Origin: Microvirga sp. KLBC 81
GTDB lineage: Bacteria; Pseudomonadota; Alphaproteobacteria; Rhizobiales; Beijerinckiaceae
Direction: 5' to 3'
Length of the DNA: 64,000 nt
Assembly (NCBI RefSeq): GCF_003075415.1
Contig: NZ_QDAH01000015.1
Span: 1 to 64,000, forward strand
The translations under genes and the position numbers were made by a program. Every line of letters begins with the position of its first letter. The first letter of the stretch is position 1. Positions 52,043 to 61,050 of this stretch are shown one piece after another. The notes beneath the pieces were generated by a model, which saw nothing but the letters and a program-made list of their open reading frames with translations, had not been told where the DNA came from and searched no databases.

Positions 52043-52072
52043 TTGACAAAAGGCCGTCTGCGCCCGCATAAA
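52043..52072 (+). promoter_or_regulatory. Strong predicted promoter of the argC leader
   Basis: A perfect -35 box TTGACA (52043-52048) and a -10-like CATAAA (52067-52072), 18 bases apart. Transcription should begin about 7 bases after the -10, at or near 52079, the A of the ATG of the arginine-rich leader ORF. No Shine-Dalgarno lies before that ATG, so the ORF would be leaderless. Confidence 0.6.
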
Positions 52073-52078
52073 CCTCCC

Positions 52079-52141
52079 ATGAACCAGAGCCTCTTCATCA
52101 TCCGACGCCGAATGATTGCCGCCCCGGCGCGCGAGCGATGA
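52079..52141 (+). CDS. Putative arginine-rich leader peptide of argC (20 aa)
   Basis: A 20-codon ORF starting MNQSLFII and then three consecutive arginine codons (CGA CGC CGA, 52103-52111), with two more Arg codons near its end. It lies just after a strong promoter and 24 bases before a terminator hairpin, upstream of argC. Leader peptides with runs of the regulatory amino acid control biosynthetic operons by attenuation, and in Sinorhizobium the trpL leader ORF is reported to be leaderless, as this one appears to be. The evidence is positional and compositional only. No known family is recognised. Confidence 0.5.
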   Translation: MNQSLFIIRRRMIAAPARER

Positions 52142-52165
52142 CGGCTGTCTTGAAGGCCTGACCGC

Positions 52166-52191
52166 AAGCCGCGCCGTTGCGCGGCTTTTTT
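52166..52191 (+). terminator. Terminator/attenuator hairpin upstream of argC
   Basis: AAGCCGCGC (52166-52174) pairs perfectly with GCGCGGCTT (52179-52187) across CGTT, followed by TTTT. The 5' arm is also complementary to CGGCGCG (52125-52131) inside the leader ORF, through CGCGCCG (52170-52176), a 7-bp all-GC pairing that would prevent the terminator. CGCCG in the Arg codons (52106-52110) can in turn pair with CGGCG (52125-52129). This is the 1:2, 2:3, 3:4 geometry of a classical attenuator. Confidence 0.7.
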
Positions 52192-52261
52192 GTTTCTCCA
52201 GAACCCTATTGGCGTTATTGGCTTTAGCTTCATCGGCGGCCACAGGTGGATCAGATCGACC

Positions 52262-53230
52262 ATGACAACCATGACCCAGAATTCTGCGGATCTCTCTCAG
52301 GGCACGAAGACCGTCTTCATCGACGGTGAGGCGGGCACAACGGGCCTCGGCATTCGCGAGCGCCTGAAAAGCGTACCGGGAGTCTCTATCCGCAGCATCG
52401 ATCCCGAACGCCGCAAGGATCCCGAAGCTAAGCGTGAGATTCTCGCCGAGGTCGACCTCGTGGTGCTATGCCTCCACGACGATGCCGCACGGGAGACGGT
52501 TTCTCTCGTCGATGGCTTGAGCGGCAGGAAGCCGAAGATCCTCGATGCCAGCACCGCACATCGCGTGAGTCCTGGTTGGGCCTATGGCTTTGCGGAACTG
52601 ACCTCGGAGCAGAAGCGGGCGGTTGCGACCGCCGAGCGCGTCGCCAATCCCGGCTGCTACCCCACCGGTGCCATCGCGCTCCTGCGCCCCCTGGTCGATG
52701 CCGGCCTGATCCCGCCTGACTACCCGATCAGCGTGAATGCCGTCAGCGGCTATAGCGGCGGAGGGCGCACGATGATCGAGGCCTACGAGGCCGGCACGGC
52801 ACCTGCCTTCGAACTCTACGGCCTCGGCTTCGAGCACAAGCACGTGCCCGAACTTCAGAAGTATACCGGACTGACACGCCGCCCGATCTTTATTCCGTCC
52901 GTCGGCAATTTCCGGCAGGGCATGCTGGTGAGCGTTCCGCTCCATCTCGACATGCTGTCTGGCAAGCCGAAGGCGATCGAGCTGGAGAAGGCATTGATCG
53001 AGCGCTACCAGGGCGGTGGTCTCGTGAGCGTCGTACCGACGATCTCCGAGGGCAGGAAGATTGAGCGTATCGAGCCTGAGGCGCTCAACGACACGGACCG
53101 CCTTGAACTCTTCGTCTTCAGGCACGACAGCTACAGCCACGCGGTGCTGGTGGCACGCCTCGACAATCTCGGTAAAGGCGCCTCGGGCGCTGCGGTGCAG
53201 AACATCCAGCTCATGCTCGGGCTGGCCTAA
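52262..53230 (+). CDS. argC: N-acetyl-gamma-glutamyl-phosphate reductase
   Basis: A 322-residue enzyme of the short type 2 ArgC form, catalysing NADPH-dependent reduction of N-acetylglutamyl 5-phosphate in arginine synthesis. [19 protein letters not shown] near the N-terminus is the nucleotide-binding loop. The active-site Cys132 is in [35 protein letters not shown] and [15 protein letters not shown], with a likely catalytic His, follow. It comes after rplM-rpsI, an order I know from Rhizobiales. The start at 52262 has only a distant AGGTGG. A candidate attenuator lies upstream. Confidence 0.93.
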   Translation: MTTMTQNSADLSQGTKTVFIDGEAGTTGLGIRERLKSVPGVSIRSIDPERRKDPEAKREILAEVDLVVLCLHDDAARETVSLVDGLSGRKPKILDASTAHRVSPGWAYGFAELTSEQKRAVATAERVANPGCYPTGAIALLRPLVDAGLIPPDYPISVNAVSGYSGGGRTMIEAYEAGTAPAFELYGLGFEHKHVPELQKYTGLTRRPIFIPSVGNFRQGMLVSVPLHLDMLSGKPKAIELEKALIERYQGGGLVSVVPTISEGRKIERIEPEALNDTDRLELFVFRHDSYSHAVLVARLDNLGKGASGAAVQNIQLMLGLA

Positions 53231-53239
53231 TACGAAATG

Positions 53240-53276
53240 CCTCGTCATGGCCGGGACAAGCCCGGCCATGACGAGG
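53240..53276. repeat. Perfect hairpin repeat between convergent genes
   Basis: CCTCGTCATGGCCGGG (53240-53255) pairs perfectly with its complement at 53261-53276 across ACAAG, giving a 16-bp stem. It is a compact copy of the type 2 intergenic repeat and sits between the ends of argC and the convergent FAH gene, where it may also act as a bidirectional terminator. Confidence 0.75.
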
Positions 53277-53294
53277 TGGTTTTGTCGAAGAAGT

Positions 53295-54170
53295 CTATCG
53301 GCCCCTGCTCGTATCCGGCTGAGCCTCCTCGAAGGCGACGAAGCGCTGGCGCTGCTCGCCGAGGCCTTCGATGCCGAGGGTCACCACGTCGCCAGCCTTC
53401 AGATAGCGCGGCGGCTTCATGCCCATGCCGACGCCGGGCGGCGTGCCGGTGGTGATCACATCGCCCGGCTCCAGGATCATGAAGTGGGAGACGTAGGATA
53501 CGATCTTCGCCACGTTGAAGATCATTGTCGTGGTGGAGCCGTTCTGCACGCGCTCGCCGTTCACGTCGAGCCACATGGAGAGATTCTGCGGATCGGGAAT
53601 CTCGTCCTTCGTCACGAGCCAGGGACCGAGGGGACCGAAGGTCGGGCAGCCCTTGCCCTTGGTCCACGTGCCACCGCGCTCCAGCTGGAATTCGCGCTCG
53701 GAGACGTCGTTGCAGACGCAGTAGCCGGCCACGTAGCCCAAGGCTTCGTTAGCGCCGACATAGGAAGCGTGCTCGCCGATCACGATGGCGAGTTCAACCT
53801 CCCAATCGGTCTTCTGGGATCCCCGAGGAATGATGACATCGTCGTTGGGGCCGACGATGCACGAGGGCGCCTTATTGAAGACGATGGGCTCCGCCGGAAT
53901 GGGCGCACCCGTTTCGGCGGCGTGATCCGCATAGTTCAGGCCGATGGCGATGAAATTGCGGACCTGACCGACGCAGGCGCCGAGGCGCTGTCCCGACGAG
54001 GCGAGGGGGAGCGTGCCGGCATCGACATTGCGGATGCGGGACAGGCTCTCCGACGACAGAGTTGCGCCTGTAATGTCCGGGACCACGCCAGACAGATCGC
54101 GGATCTGCCCTTGGGCATCGACGATTCCCGGCTTCTCGCGTCCGTATTCCCCAAATCTCACCAGCTTCAT
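53295..54170 (-). CDS. Fumarylacetoacetate hydrolase family protein
   Basis: A 291-residue FAH-fold enzyme. The core carries IAIGLNYADHAAETGAPIPA, PIVFNKAPSCIVGPNDDVII, and the metal-binding DWEVELAIVIGE, with Glu and Asp ligands, then KGKGCPTFGPLGPWLV and TGTPPGVGMGMKPPRYLKAG. Such enzymes hydrolyse or isomerise C-C bonds in oxo-acids (for example ureidoglycolate or 2-oxo-hept-3-ene-dioate type substrates). Substrate is not evident, and the neighbours do not help. The ATG at 54170 has GAGGAG 6 nt upstream, chosen over a longer frame. Confidence 0.88.
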   Translation of the reverse strand: MKLVRFGEYGREKPGIVDAQGQIRDLSGVVPDITGATLSSESLSRIRNVDAGTLPLASSGQRLGACVGQVRNFIAIGLNYADHAAETGAPIPAEPIVFNKAPSCIVGPNDDVIIPRGSQKTDWEVELAIVIGEHASYVGANEALGYVAGYCVCNDVSEREFQLERGGTWTKGKGCPTFGPLGPWLVTKDEIPDPQNLSMWLDVNGERVQNGSTTTMIFNVAKIVSYVSHFMILEPGDVITTGTPPGVGMGMKPPRYLKAGDVVTLGIEGLGEQRQRFVAFEEAQPDTSRGR

Positions 54171-54553
54171 CAAGCGCTCCTCTTGTAACGGCACGTTGCT
54201 ATTTGGTGCATTCGCTGCCTGCCTACAATGCATTTTCTAGACGCAAATATGTTGCCGTTTTGCCACGAGGCCTGACAAAGCGCGAAATGTCCCCCACCAG
54301 ATGCAATGCAGCACAATTGCAGTCGTGCATTTCAAATACACTGGTTTACATATGAACTAATTGTATTGAATTGTATATTTGGCGGCTAATCTTTCGCATG
54401 TTCGAGTATAAGTCAGCAAGTATGGTCAGTATTTAGGTTTGTTTAAGACATGTTGGGCAGATCATAAGGAGATTGCGGCAGAAATAAAGCATTGGCACAT
54501 TGCGGCCAATGCGGGATTCCCCGCAACAAAACAGAAAAGGGCAGGAATCCTCC
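54171..54553. other. AT-rich divergent control region (FAH and fadL-like)
   Basis: 383 bases without a gene. The stretch 54300-54440 is markedly AT-rich for this genome (TTGTATTGAATTGTATATTT and similar), as expected for promoters. GCGGG-ATTC-CCCGC forms a small hairpin just upstream of the fadL-like ribosome binding site. Nothing else was recognised. Confidence 0.5.
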
Positions 54554-55894
54554 ATGAGCCGTTTCAATCGTTCTTTGTCCCTCGCCGCAATCTCCTTCGC
54601 CGCTCTCATTGCCGCTCAAAGCGCTCAGGCTGGCGGTTTCGCGGTCCGCGAGCAGAGCGCTACTGCGCAGGGCTATTCGTTCGCCGGTGCCGCATCCGGC
54701 TCGGGCTATCTCTCCTCGATGTTCTGGAACCCTGCCGTCATCACGATGGCTCCCGGCTGGCACAGCGAGTGGCATCTTTCGCTGATCGTTCCGCGCAGCG
54801 ATATCAATCCGGATCCTCTGCGGACACCGACTGCCGTCTTGGGCGCTTCCGGTGATATCGGGCAGGATGCCATTGTGCCGACCGGCTTCGCCTCCTACCA
54901 GATCAACGACAGGCTTTGGGTCGGTCTTTCCAGTACCGCTCCCTACGGTCTCGTGACCGATCCCCGCGAGAACTGGGCCGGTCAGGTCTATTCCCGCTCG
55001 TCGCGAATCTTCTCTGCGAACGTCAACCCGGTCATCGGCGTGAAGGTGACCGATTGGCTGTCGGTGGCCGCAGGCCCGACGCTCCAGTATTTCGACATCC
55101 GCCTGAAGAGTGCAGTGCCGACCCCGATCACTGTGCCTGCCACCGCCGTTCGTCCTGGCCAGCCGAGCGGCATTCTCGATGGTGATGATATCGGCTTCGG
55201 CTTCACGGCTGGTCTGACCATCACTCCATTCGCGGGAACGACGATCGGTGTCGGCTACCGTTCGACCATCGAGCATAACCTCGAAGGATCCTTTACGCTT
55301 CCCGCTGGCGTTGTTGCTCCTGTCGCGGTTCGGACGCCGATTGACGCGACTCTCAAGACCCCCGATCAGGTCACCGTCGGTCTCTCGCAGGTGATTACAC
55401 CTGCTATGACGGTCCACCTCGGCTTCGAGTGGACGAACTGGAGCGTTCTCAAGACTCCGCTCGTCACCAATGCAAGCACCGGGGCTGTCGTCCAGGAGCT
55501 TCCGCTCAACTATGACGACGGCTTCTTCTATTCGCTGGGTATGGACTACAAGCTGAACAACCAGTGGATCGTGCGCGCCGGTGTGGCTTACGAAGAATCC
55601 CCGATCGACACGGAGATCCGCTCCACCCGTCTGCCGGATAACGACCGCGTCTGGGCCTCGATTGGTCTCGGCTACCAGTGGAACGACAAGTTGTCGTTCG
55701 ACGTCGCCTATACCCACATCTTCACGAAGGAGACTGATATCCGCATCGTCGAGGGCCATCAGGACTTTCGACCTGGTCTGCCCTTCGTGGCTGATGTGGA
55801 CTCGGACGTAGATATCATCTCGGTGGGCCTGCGCTACCGCTGGGACGACGCGAAGGTGGCTATCCCGGCAGCCCCGATCGTTCGCAAGTACTGA
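54554..55894 (+). CDS. fadL: FadL/OmpP1 family outer-membrane transport protein
   Basis: A 446-residue outer-membrane beta-barrel porin for hydrophobic compounds. The signal peptide is SLSLAAISFAALIAAQSAQA, and the mature protein starts GGFAVREQSATAQGYSFAGA, then GYLSSMFWNPAVITM, both typical of FadL N-terminal hatch segments. Repeated amphipathic strands such as VGVGYRSTIEHNLEG and LNNQWIVRAGVAY continue to a C-terminal strand DIISVGLRYRWDD. It should admit long-chain fatty acids or similar hydrophobic acids, which would suit the Liv-like importer and beta-oxidation genes at 3-19 kb. The ATG at 54554 has GCAGGA upstream. Confidence 0.88.
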   Translation: MSRFNRSLSLAAISFAALIAAQSAQAGGFAVREQSATAQGYSFAGAASGSGYLSSMFWNPAVITMAPGWHSEWHLSLIVPRSDINPDPLRTPTAVLGASGDIGQDAIVPTGFASYQINDRLWVGLSSTAPYGLVTDPRENWAGQVYSRSSRIFSANVNPVIGVKVTDWLSVAAGPTLQYFDIRLKSAVPTPITVPATAVRPGQPSGILDGDDIGFGFTAGLTITPFAGTTIGVGYRSTIEHNLEGSFTLPAGVVAPVAVRTPIDATLKTPDQVTVGLSQVITPAMTVHLGFEWTNWSVLKTPLVTNASTGAVVQELPLNYDDGFFYSLGMDYKLNNQWIVRAGVAYEESPIDTEIRSTRLPDNDRVWASIGLGYQWNDKLSFDVAYTHIFTKETDIRIVEGHQDFRPGLPFVADVDSDVDIISVGLRYRWDDAKVAIPAAPIVRKY

Positions 55895-55914
55895 GAGCCG
55901 TAGGGTTCCAACAC

Positions 55915-55942
55915 AAAGGCCGGCGTCATCGCCGGCCTTTTC
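55915..55942. terminator. Bidirectional terminator, fadL-like/phaC
   Basis: AAAGGCCGGC (55915-55924) pairs with GCCGGCCTTT (55931-55940) across GTCATC, with a short T-run (TTTTCCTTT). It lies between convergent fadL-like and phaC genes and could work for both. Confidence 0.88.
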
Positions 55943-55981
55943 CTTTGATGTGTATGAGGAACTGCGTTGATGCGGTTCGCG

Positions 55982-57787
55982 TTAGGCCTTCGCCAAAACG
56001 TAAGTCCCAGGCGCATCGCAGAGGGGCTCGAGCTTGCTGCCGCCCGGCTCCCGTGCGGGCACTTTCTTAGGGGCCTGCTTCTCGATCCACGAGAACCAAT
56101 AAGGCCACCAGGTACCCGGATGCTCCGTGGTCTTGGCCATCCAGTCCTCCAGTTCGCCCTCGACCGGGCCGCCGGTCCAGAACTGATATTTCGGCTTGTT
56201 GGGTGAGTTCACCACGCCCGCGATATGGCCCGATCCGGCGAGAACAAAATCGACCGGACCGCCGAAGGCTTTTGAGCCCAGGAACACGGAGCGGGCAGGG
56301 GCGATGTGATCTTCCTTCGTGGCGAGGTTGAAGATCGGCGCCTTGATCTTCTTCAGATCGAGCTTCACGCCTGCCAGCTCCATCTCTCCCTTGGCGAGCC
56401 TGTTCTCCAGGTAGCAGTTGCGCAGATAGAAGGCGTGGTTCGCTGCCGGCATGCGCGTGGAATCCGAGTTCCAGTAGAGCAGATCGAAGGCGGTGGGCGG
56501 CCGGCCCTTCATGTAAACGTTCACGACGTTCGACCAGATCAGGTCGGTGGGGCGCAGCATGTTGAAGGCATTGGCCATGCGTGATCCCTCGAGATAGCCG
56601 CGCTTTTTCATGTCGGTCTCGATGGCGCGGATCTGCTCCTCGTCCGCAAACACCTTCAGATCGCCCGCGTGAGTGAAATCGACCTGTGCGGTAAAGAAGG
56701 TCGCGCTATCGATGCGCTTGTCGCGCTTGGCCGCCATGTAAGCCATGGTGACGGCGAGCAAGGTGCCGCCGACGCAATAACCGATGGCCGTCACTTTCTT
56801 TTCGCCGGTAGCCTGCTCGATCGCATCGAGCGCCGCGAAGACGCCCTCGCGCATGTAGTGCTCGAAGCCCTTCTCCGCATGCTGCTCTGCCGGGTTAACC
56901 CACGATATGCAGAACACGGTGAGGCCCTGGTCCACCGCCCACTTGATGAACGACTTCTCCGGGTTGAGATCGAGAATGTAGTACTTATTGATCCACGGCG
57001 GCACGATCAGCAGCGGGCGCTTCAATACCTGGTCGGTGGTCGGCGCATATTGGATCAGCTCGATCAGGTCGTTACGGAAGACGACCTTGCCTGGGGTGGT
57101 TGCGATGTTCACGCCGATCTTGAAATTGGTGAGATCGGTCTGGCGGATCTTGAGCTCGCCGCGACCCGCCTGAATGTCCTCCGCCAGCATCGCCATGCCG
57201 CGAGCAAGGTTCGCTCCGTTTTCCTTAAACGTCTCGCGGATGAGTTCGGGATTGGTGAGGAGGAAGTTCGACGGCGAGAGGGCACTCGAAATCTGCTTGA
57301 GATAGAATTGCGCCTTGTGGCGCGTCCGCTCGTCCAGACCCTCGGCCTCCTCAACCATGTCCTCCGCCCAGCGTGAGGAGATCAGATAGGCCTGCTTCAG
57401 GAAATCGAAGACGGGATTTTCGGACCATTCCGGATCCTTGAAGCGGCTGTCTTTGGGCTCGGGCTCCGCAACAGGGTCTGCAGGCTCGCCCTGCGCCTTC
57501 TTGAGTGTCGAGGCCCAAAGATCGAGAAACTGGGACCCGAGGCGTGTCTGGGCTTCCAGGGACCTCTGCGGATCGCTCATCCATGCTTCCGCAACACGGC
57601 CCAGCGTCTTGATCGCTTCCGAGGCATCGCTTGCGATCTCCGGTGGGGAGCCGCGCTCCTCCATCGGCTTGAGGTAAGCGGCCGTTGCCTTGGTCGCTCC
57701 CTCAAGGAAGCGGGCCATGTTGCGGGAGAGCTCCTCGAAGTCCGGGGATAAGGACCGAGCTTTCTCTTCACCGTATGGCTTGTCCAT
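55982..57787 (-). CDS. phaC: Poly(3-hydroxyalkanoate) synthase, class I PhaC
   Basis: A 601-residue class I PHA synthase that polymerises (R)-3-hydroxyacyl-CoA into storage granules. The nucleophile is Cys338 in the lipase-like box GYCVGG (336-341). [20 protein letters not shown] upstream, [30 protein letters not shown] (catalytic Asp) and [15 protein letters not shown] (catalytic His) complete the triad. Length of about 600 and the N-terminal acidic region fit class I enzymes. GAGGGAG lies 8 nt upstream of the ATG. It is convergent with the FadL-like gene. No phaA, phaB, phaE or phasin gene is adjacent. Confidence 0.95.
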   Translation of the reverse strand: MDKPYGEEKARSLSPDFEELSRNMARFLEGATKATAAYLKPMEERGSPPEIASDASEAIKTLGRVAEAWMSDPQRSLEAQTRLGSQFLDLWASTLKKAQGEPADPVAEPEPKDSRFKDPEWSENPVFDFLKQAYLISSRWAEDMVEEAEGLDERTRHKAQFYLKQISSALSPSNFLLTNPELIRETFKENGANLARGMAMLAEDIQAGRGELKIRQTDLTNFKIGVNIATTPGKVVFRNDLIELIQYAPTTDQVLKRPLLIVPPWINKYYILDLNPEKSFIKWAVDQGLTVFCISWVNPAEQHAEKGFEHYMREGVFAALDAIEQATGEKKVTAIGYCVGGTLLAVTMAYMAAKRDKRIDSATFFTAQVDFTHAGDLKVFADEEQIRAIETDMKKRGYLEGSRMANAFNMLRPTDLIWSNVVNVYMKGRPPTAFDLLYWNSDSTRMPAANHAFYLRNCYLENRLAKGEMELAGVKLDLKKIKAPIFNLATKEDHIAPARSVFLGSKAFGGPVDFVLAGSGHIAGVVNSPNKPKYQFWTGGPVEGELEDWMAKTTEHPGTWWPYWFSWIEKQAPKKVPAREPGGSKLEPLCDAPGTYVLAKA

Positions 57788-57889
57788 AAGGCGATCTCCC
57801 TCTATCTCGCGCCATTGCTCAGGGTGCGCATTTCGAGCATCTTAGCGTTTGATCCCCGATCTGTGCAGTTATCTCTTAGGTTAGCGACA

Positions 57890-58303
57890 ATGCGTACTCA
57901 GTTTCCTACGGTTTCCCGCGCTCCGGCCCTCCTGCTGACGGTGCTGGTTGCTGCTAACGTTGCTGCCTGCACAGGCGGTTCCAATCCTGTCCGTGATATC
58001 GCGACCGCCGTGGGGGCTGGGCCCCGAGTTGCGCCGACTCCGGATTTCGTGGCCCGCTCGCGCCCGCAGAACCTCGACTACATGCCGATTGGGACTGCTG
58101 AAGAGGGGCGCCCGACTCCGGCCCGGAGTGCCACGGAGATCAAGGCAGCCGAATCGGAGCTCGATGCCCTGCGCGCCCGCAACGAGGCTGCCGGAGCCGC
58201 TGCGGCTCGTCTGGGCGGAACGCCTCCGCCTGAGCCTGTCACGCTGCCGGTCAAGAAGCCGCAGAGTCCGCGCCAGAAGACGAATTCCAATCCCAACCCA
58301 TAA
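57890..58303 (+). CDS. Putative lipoprotein, 137 aa
   Basis: A 137-residue protein starting MRTQFPTVSRAPALLLTVLV and with a lipobox-like AANVAAC, the Cys at about residue 27 being the likely lipidation site. The mature part is low-complexity, rich in Ala, Pro and Arg, with a possible helix ESELDALRARNEAAGAAAAR and a basic end KKPQSPRQKTN. No family recognised. It is divergent from phaC and lies 41 bases before the aminotransferase gene on the same strand. This start is chosen because the lipobox then follows a proper hydrophobic stretch. Confidence 0.65.
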   Translation: MRTQFPTVSRAPALLLTVLVAANVAACTGGSNPVRDIATAVGAGPRVAPTPDFVARSRPQNLDYMPIGTAEEGRPTPARSATEIKAAESELDALRARNEAAGAAAARLGGTPPPEPVTLPVKKPQSPRQKTNSNPNP

Positions 58304-58344
58304 ATTTTATATCAGGTCATCCGATTCCGCTCGAGGACAGAACC

Positions 58345-59565
58345 ATGTCTAACTTCTACCGCATCAAGCGCCTTCCGCCTTATGTCTTCGAGCAGGTCAA
58401 CCGCATCAAGGCCGCCGCCCGCGCCAATGGAGCGGACATCATCGATCTCGGCATGGGTAATCCGGACTTGGCTGCCCCTCAGCACGTGATCGACAAGCTG
58501 GTCGAGACCGTGGGCAAGCCGCGCACGGACCGCTACTCGGCCTCCAAGGGCATCTCGGGCCTGCGCCGTGCCCAGGCCGGCTATTACGAGCGCCGCTTCG
58601 GCGTGAAGCTCAATCCTGACACGCAAGTGGTCGCGACCCTGGGCTCCAAGGAAGGCTTCGCCAATATGGCCCAGGCCATCACCGAACCGGGTGATGTGAT
58701 CCTCGTGCCGAACCCGAGCTACCCGATCCATGCCTTCGGCTTCTTGATGGCGGGTGGCGTGATCCGCTCGGTTCCGGCAGAACCCACTCCGGACTTCTTC
58801 GTGGCCGCCGAGAAGGCCGTGATGCACTCGATCCCGAAGCCCGTGGCGATGGTGGTCTGCTATCCGTCGAACCCCACGGCCTATGTGGCTTCCCTCGATT
58901 TCTACCGGGACCTCGTGGCCTTCGCGAAGAAGCACGAACTGATCCTGCTGTCGGATCTTGCCTACGCCGAGGTTTATTTCGACGAGAAGAACCCGCCGCC
59001 CTCGATCCTCCAGATCCCGGGCGCGATCGACGTGGCGGTGGAATTCACCTCCATGTCGAAAACTTTCTCCATGGCCGGCTGGCGCATCGGCTTTGCTGTC
59101 GGCAACGAGCGCCTGCTCGCCGCTCTGACCCGCGTGAAGTCCTATCTCGACTATGGTGCCTTCACGCCGGTGCAGGTTGCAGCGACGGCGGCCCTCAATG
59201 GTCCCGACGATTGCATCCGCGAGATGCGCGCGATCTATAAGAAGCGCCGTGACGTGCTGGTCGACGCTTTCGAGAAGGCGGGCTGGCCCATTCCGGCCCC
59301 CAGCGCCTCCATGTTCGCCTGGGTCCAGATTCCGGAGAGGTTCCGGGCCATGGGCAGCCTGGAATTCTCCAAGCTCCTGGTCGAAAAGGCCGATGTGGCG
59401 GTTGCTCCGGGTATCGGCTTCGGCGAACACGGCGACGATTATGTCCGTATCGCCCTTGTGGAAAACGAGCAGCGCATCCGCCAGGCCGCCCGCAATATCC
59501 GCAAGTTCTTCGACAACGCCGACCAGACCCTCCACAACGTGGTTCCGATGGCGCGCCGGGGCTGA
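58345..59565 (+). CDS. Class I/II aminotransferase (AlaC-like)
   Basis: A 406-residue PLP aminotransferase. The PLP lysine is K239 in TSMSKTFSMAGWRIGF. IIDLGMGNPDLAAPQHVIDK, YSASKGISGLRRAQAGYYER and NPSYPIHAFGFLMAG are family segments, and CYPSNPTAYVASLDFYRDLV contains the conserved Asn-Pro-Thr pattern. It most resembles AlaC-type alanine/2-oxoglutarate aminotransferases and LL-diaminopimelate aminotransferases; substrate is not settled by sequence. It stands immediately before hom and glpX, the arrangement I know from alphaproteobacteria, so a link to the aspartate-family pathway is plausible. GAGGA precedes the ATG. Confidence 0.9.
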   Translation: MSNFYRIKRLPPYVFEQVNRIKAAARANGADIIDLGMGNPDLAAPQHVIDKLVETVGKPRTDRYSASKGISGLRRAQAGYYERRFGVKLNPDTQVVATLGSKEGFANMAQAITEPGDVILVPNPSYPIHAFGFLMAGGVIRSVPAEPTPDFFVAAEKAVMHSIPKPVAMVVCYPSNPTAYVASLDFYRDLVAFAKKHELILLSDLAYAEVYFDEKNPPPSILQIPGAIDVAVEFTSMSKTFSMAGWRIGFAVGNERLLAALTRVKSYLDYGAFTPVQVAATAALNGPDDCIREMRAIYKKRRDVLVDAFEKAGWPIPAPSASMFAWVQIPERFRAMGSLEFSKLLVEKADVAVAPGIGFGEHGDDYVRIALVENEQRIRQAARNIRKFFDNADQTLHNVVPMARRG

Positions 59566-59672
59566 CCCTGAAGGACAGTCGCCCCGTATGACAGTCGGGT
59601 TTCCCTGACCGCATGGACATGGGAGCTTGGCAGGCGTAAAGAGCAACGCGGTTTTACAGGGAGCTTTTGTCC

Positions 59673-60995
59673 GTGATACGTCCTCTCAAGGTGGGCATTG
59701 CCGGCCTCGGCACGGTTGGCGCTTCGGTCATTCGGATCCTCGAACGCCGGAACGAGACCGTCACCCAGAGGGGCGGCCGGCCCGTCGAAGTCGTGGCCGT
59801 GTCGGCTCGCGATAGACTCAAGGATCGCGGCGTCGATCTCTCCCGATTCACGTGGTTCGACAATCCCGTGGACCTTGCCCGCTCGGCGAATGTGGATTGC
59901 GTGGTCGAGTTGGTGGGCGGTGCCGATGGGGCAGCTCTTGACGTGGTGCAGACGGCCCTGTCCGGCGGCAAGCATGTCGTGACGGCCAACAAGGCTCTGC
60001 TCGCTAAGCATGGTTTGGCACTGGCAAAGATTGCCGAGGGCAAGGACGTGTCGATTGCCTTCGAGGCGTCGGTTGCCGGCGGTATCCCGATCATCAAGAC
60101 CCTGCGTGAGGCATTGCCGGGCAACCGGATTTCCAGGCTCTTCGGCATTCTCAACGGTACCTGCAATTACATTCTCTCCCGCATGGAGATGGAGGGGCTG
60201 ACCTTCCAGGAATGCCTCAAGGACGCGCAGCGCCTCGGCTATGCGGAGGCCGACCCGACCTTCGACGTGGAAGGCTTCGACACGGCCCATAAGCTCGCAA
60301 TCCTCACGAGCCTTGCCTTCGGCACCGAGATCGACGCCGACGCGATCTATGTGGAAGGCATTTCCTCCATCACGCCGCTCGACCTCGCCATGGCGAAGGA
60401 ACTGGGCTTCCGGATCAAGCTGCTCGGCGTCGCCGAGCGCACGGAGACCGGAATCGAGCAGCGCGTGCATCCGACCATGGTGCCGAGGACATCGTCCATC
60501 GCGCAGGTCATGGGCGTCACGAACGCCGTAACCATCGATGCGGATGCGGTTCGCGAGCTGACGCTGATCGGACCCGGAGCAGGGGGCGATGCCACCGCTT
60601 CCGCCGTGGTGGCCGACCTCGCCGATGTGGCCGCAGGTGTGGCGCAGCCTCTCTTCGGCAAGCCTGTTGGTCAGCTCGAGAAGGCACCTCGCGCGCCCAT
60701 GCAGCGGCATGAGGGTGGCTACTACGTCCGCCTTACGGTTCATGACCGGCCAGGTGTTGCCGCCGGTGTCGCCACGCGTATGGCCGAGGCCGACATTTCG
60801 CTCGAAAGCATCCTGCAGAAGCGTTCCGAGATCGCCGCCACGCAGGATCCTCATGGCCGCTCCGGTGCGCCGGTTTCCCTCGTTCTCATCACCTACGCGG
60901 CGACGGAAGCCTCCATCCGGTCTGCGCTGGAGAAGATTTCGAGGGATGGTCTTATCGCCGAGCCGCCCCAAGTCATTCGCATCGAGCGAGATTAA
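59673..60995 (+). CDS. hom: Homoserine dehydrogenase
   Basis: A 440-residue enzyme that reduces aspartate semialdehyde to homoserine, the precursor of threonine and methionine. The NAD(P) loop is KVGIAGLGTVGASVIRILER. The catalytic core contains VTANKALLAKHG, FEASVAGGIPIIKTLREALP, and ILNGTCNYILSRM, then YAEADPTFDVEGFDTAHKL. A C-terminal ACT domain (about 345-435, YYVRLTVHDRPGVAAGVATR) implies feedback by an amino acid. The start is GTG at 59673, 9 nt after AGGGAG; a TTG at 59667 is an alternative. It lies between the aminotransferase and glpX. Confidence 0.95.
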   Translation: MIRPLKVGIAGLGTVGASVIRILERRNETVTQRGGRPVEVVAVSARDRLKDRGVDLSRFTWFDNPVDLARSANVDCVVELVGGADGAALDVVQTALSGGKHVVTANKALLAKHGLALAKIAEGKDVSIAFEASVAGGIPIIKTLREALPGNRISRLFGILNGTCNYILSRMEMEGLTFQECLKDAQRLGYAEADPTFDVEGFDTAHKLAILTSLAFGTEIDADAIYVEGISSITPLDLAMAKELGFRIKLLGVAERTETGIEQRVHPTMVPRTSSIAQVMGVTNAVTIDADAVRELTLIGPGAGGDATASAVVADLADVAAGVAQPLFGKPVGQLEKAPRAPMQRHEGGYYVRLTVHDRPGVAAGVATRMAEADISLESILQKRSEIAATQDPHGRSGAPVSLVLITYAATEASIRSALEKISRDGLIAEPPQVIRIERD

Positions 60996-61050
60996 TCGTC
61001 GAGCAGGCGAAGAGCCCACAGATCACCTTCAAGAGGGAGTCGACACATCC

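Noticed and set aside
53061..54188. A 375-codon plus-strand frame opposite the FAH gene
   Set aside because: It is antisense to a well-supported enzyme gene; long antisense frames are common at this GC content.
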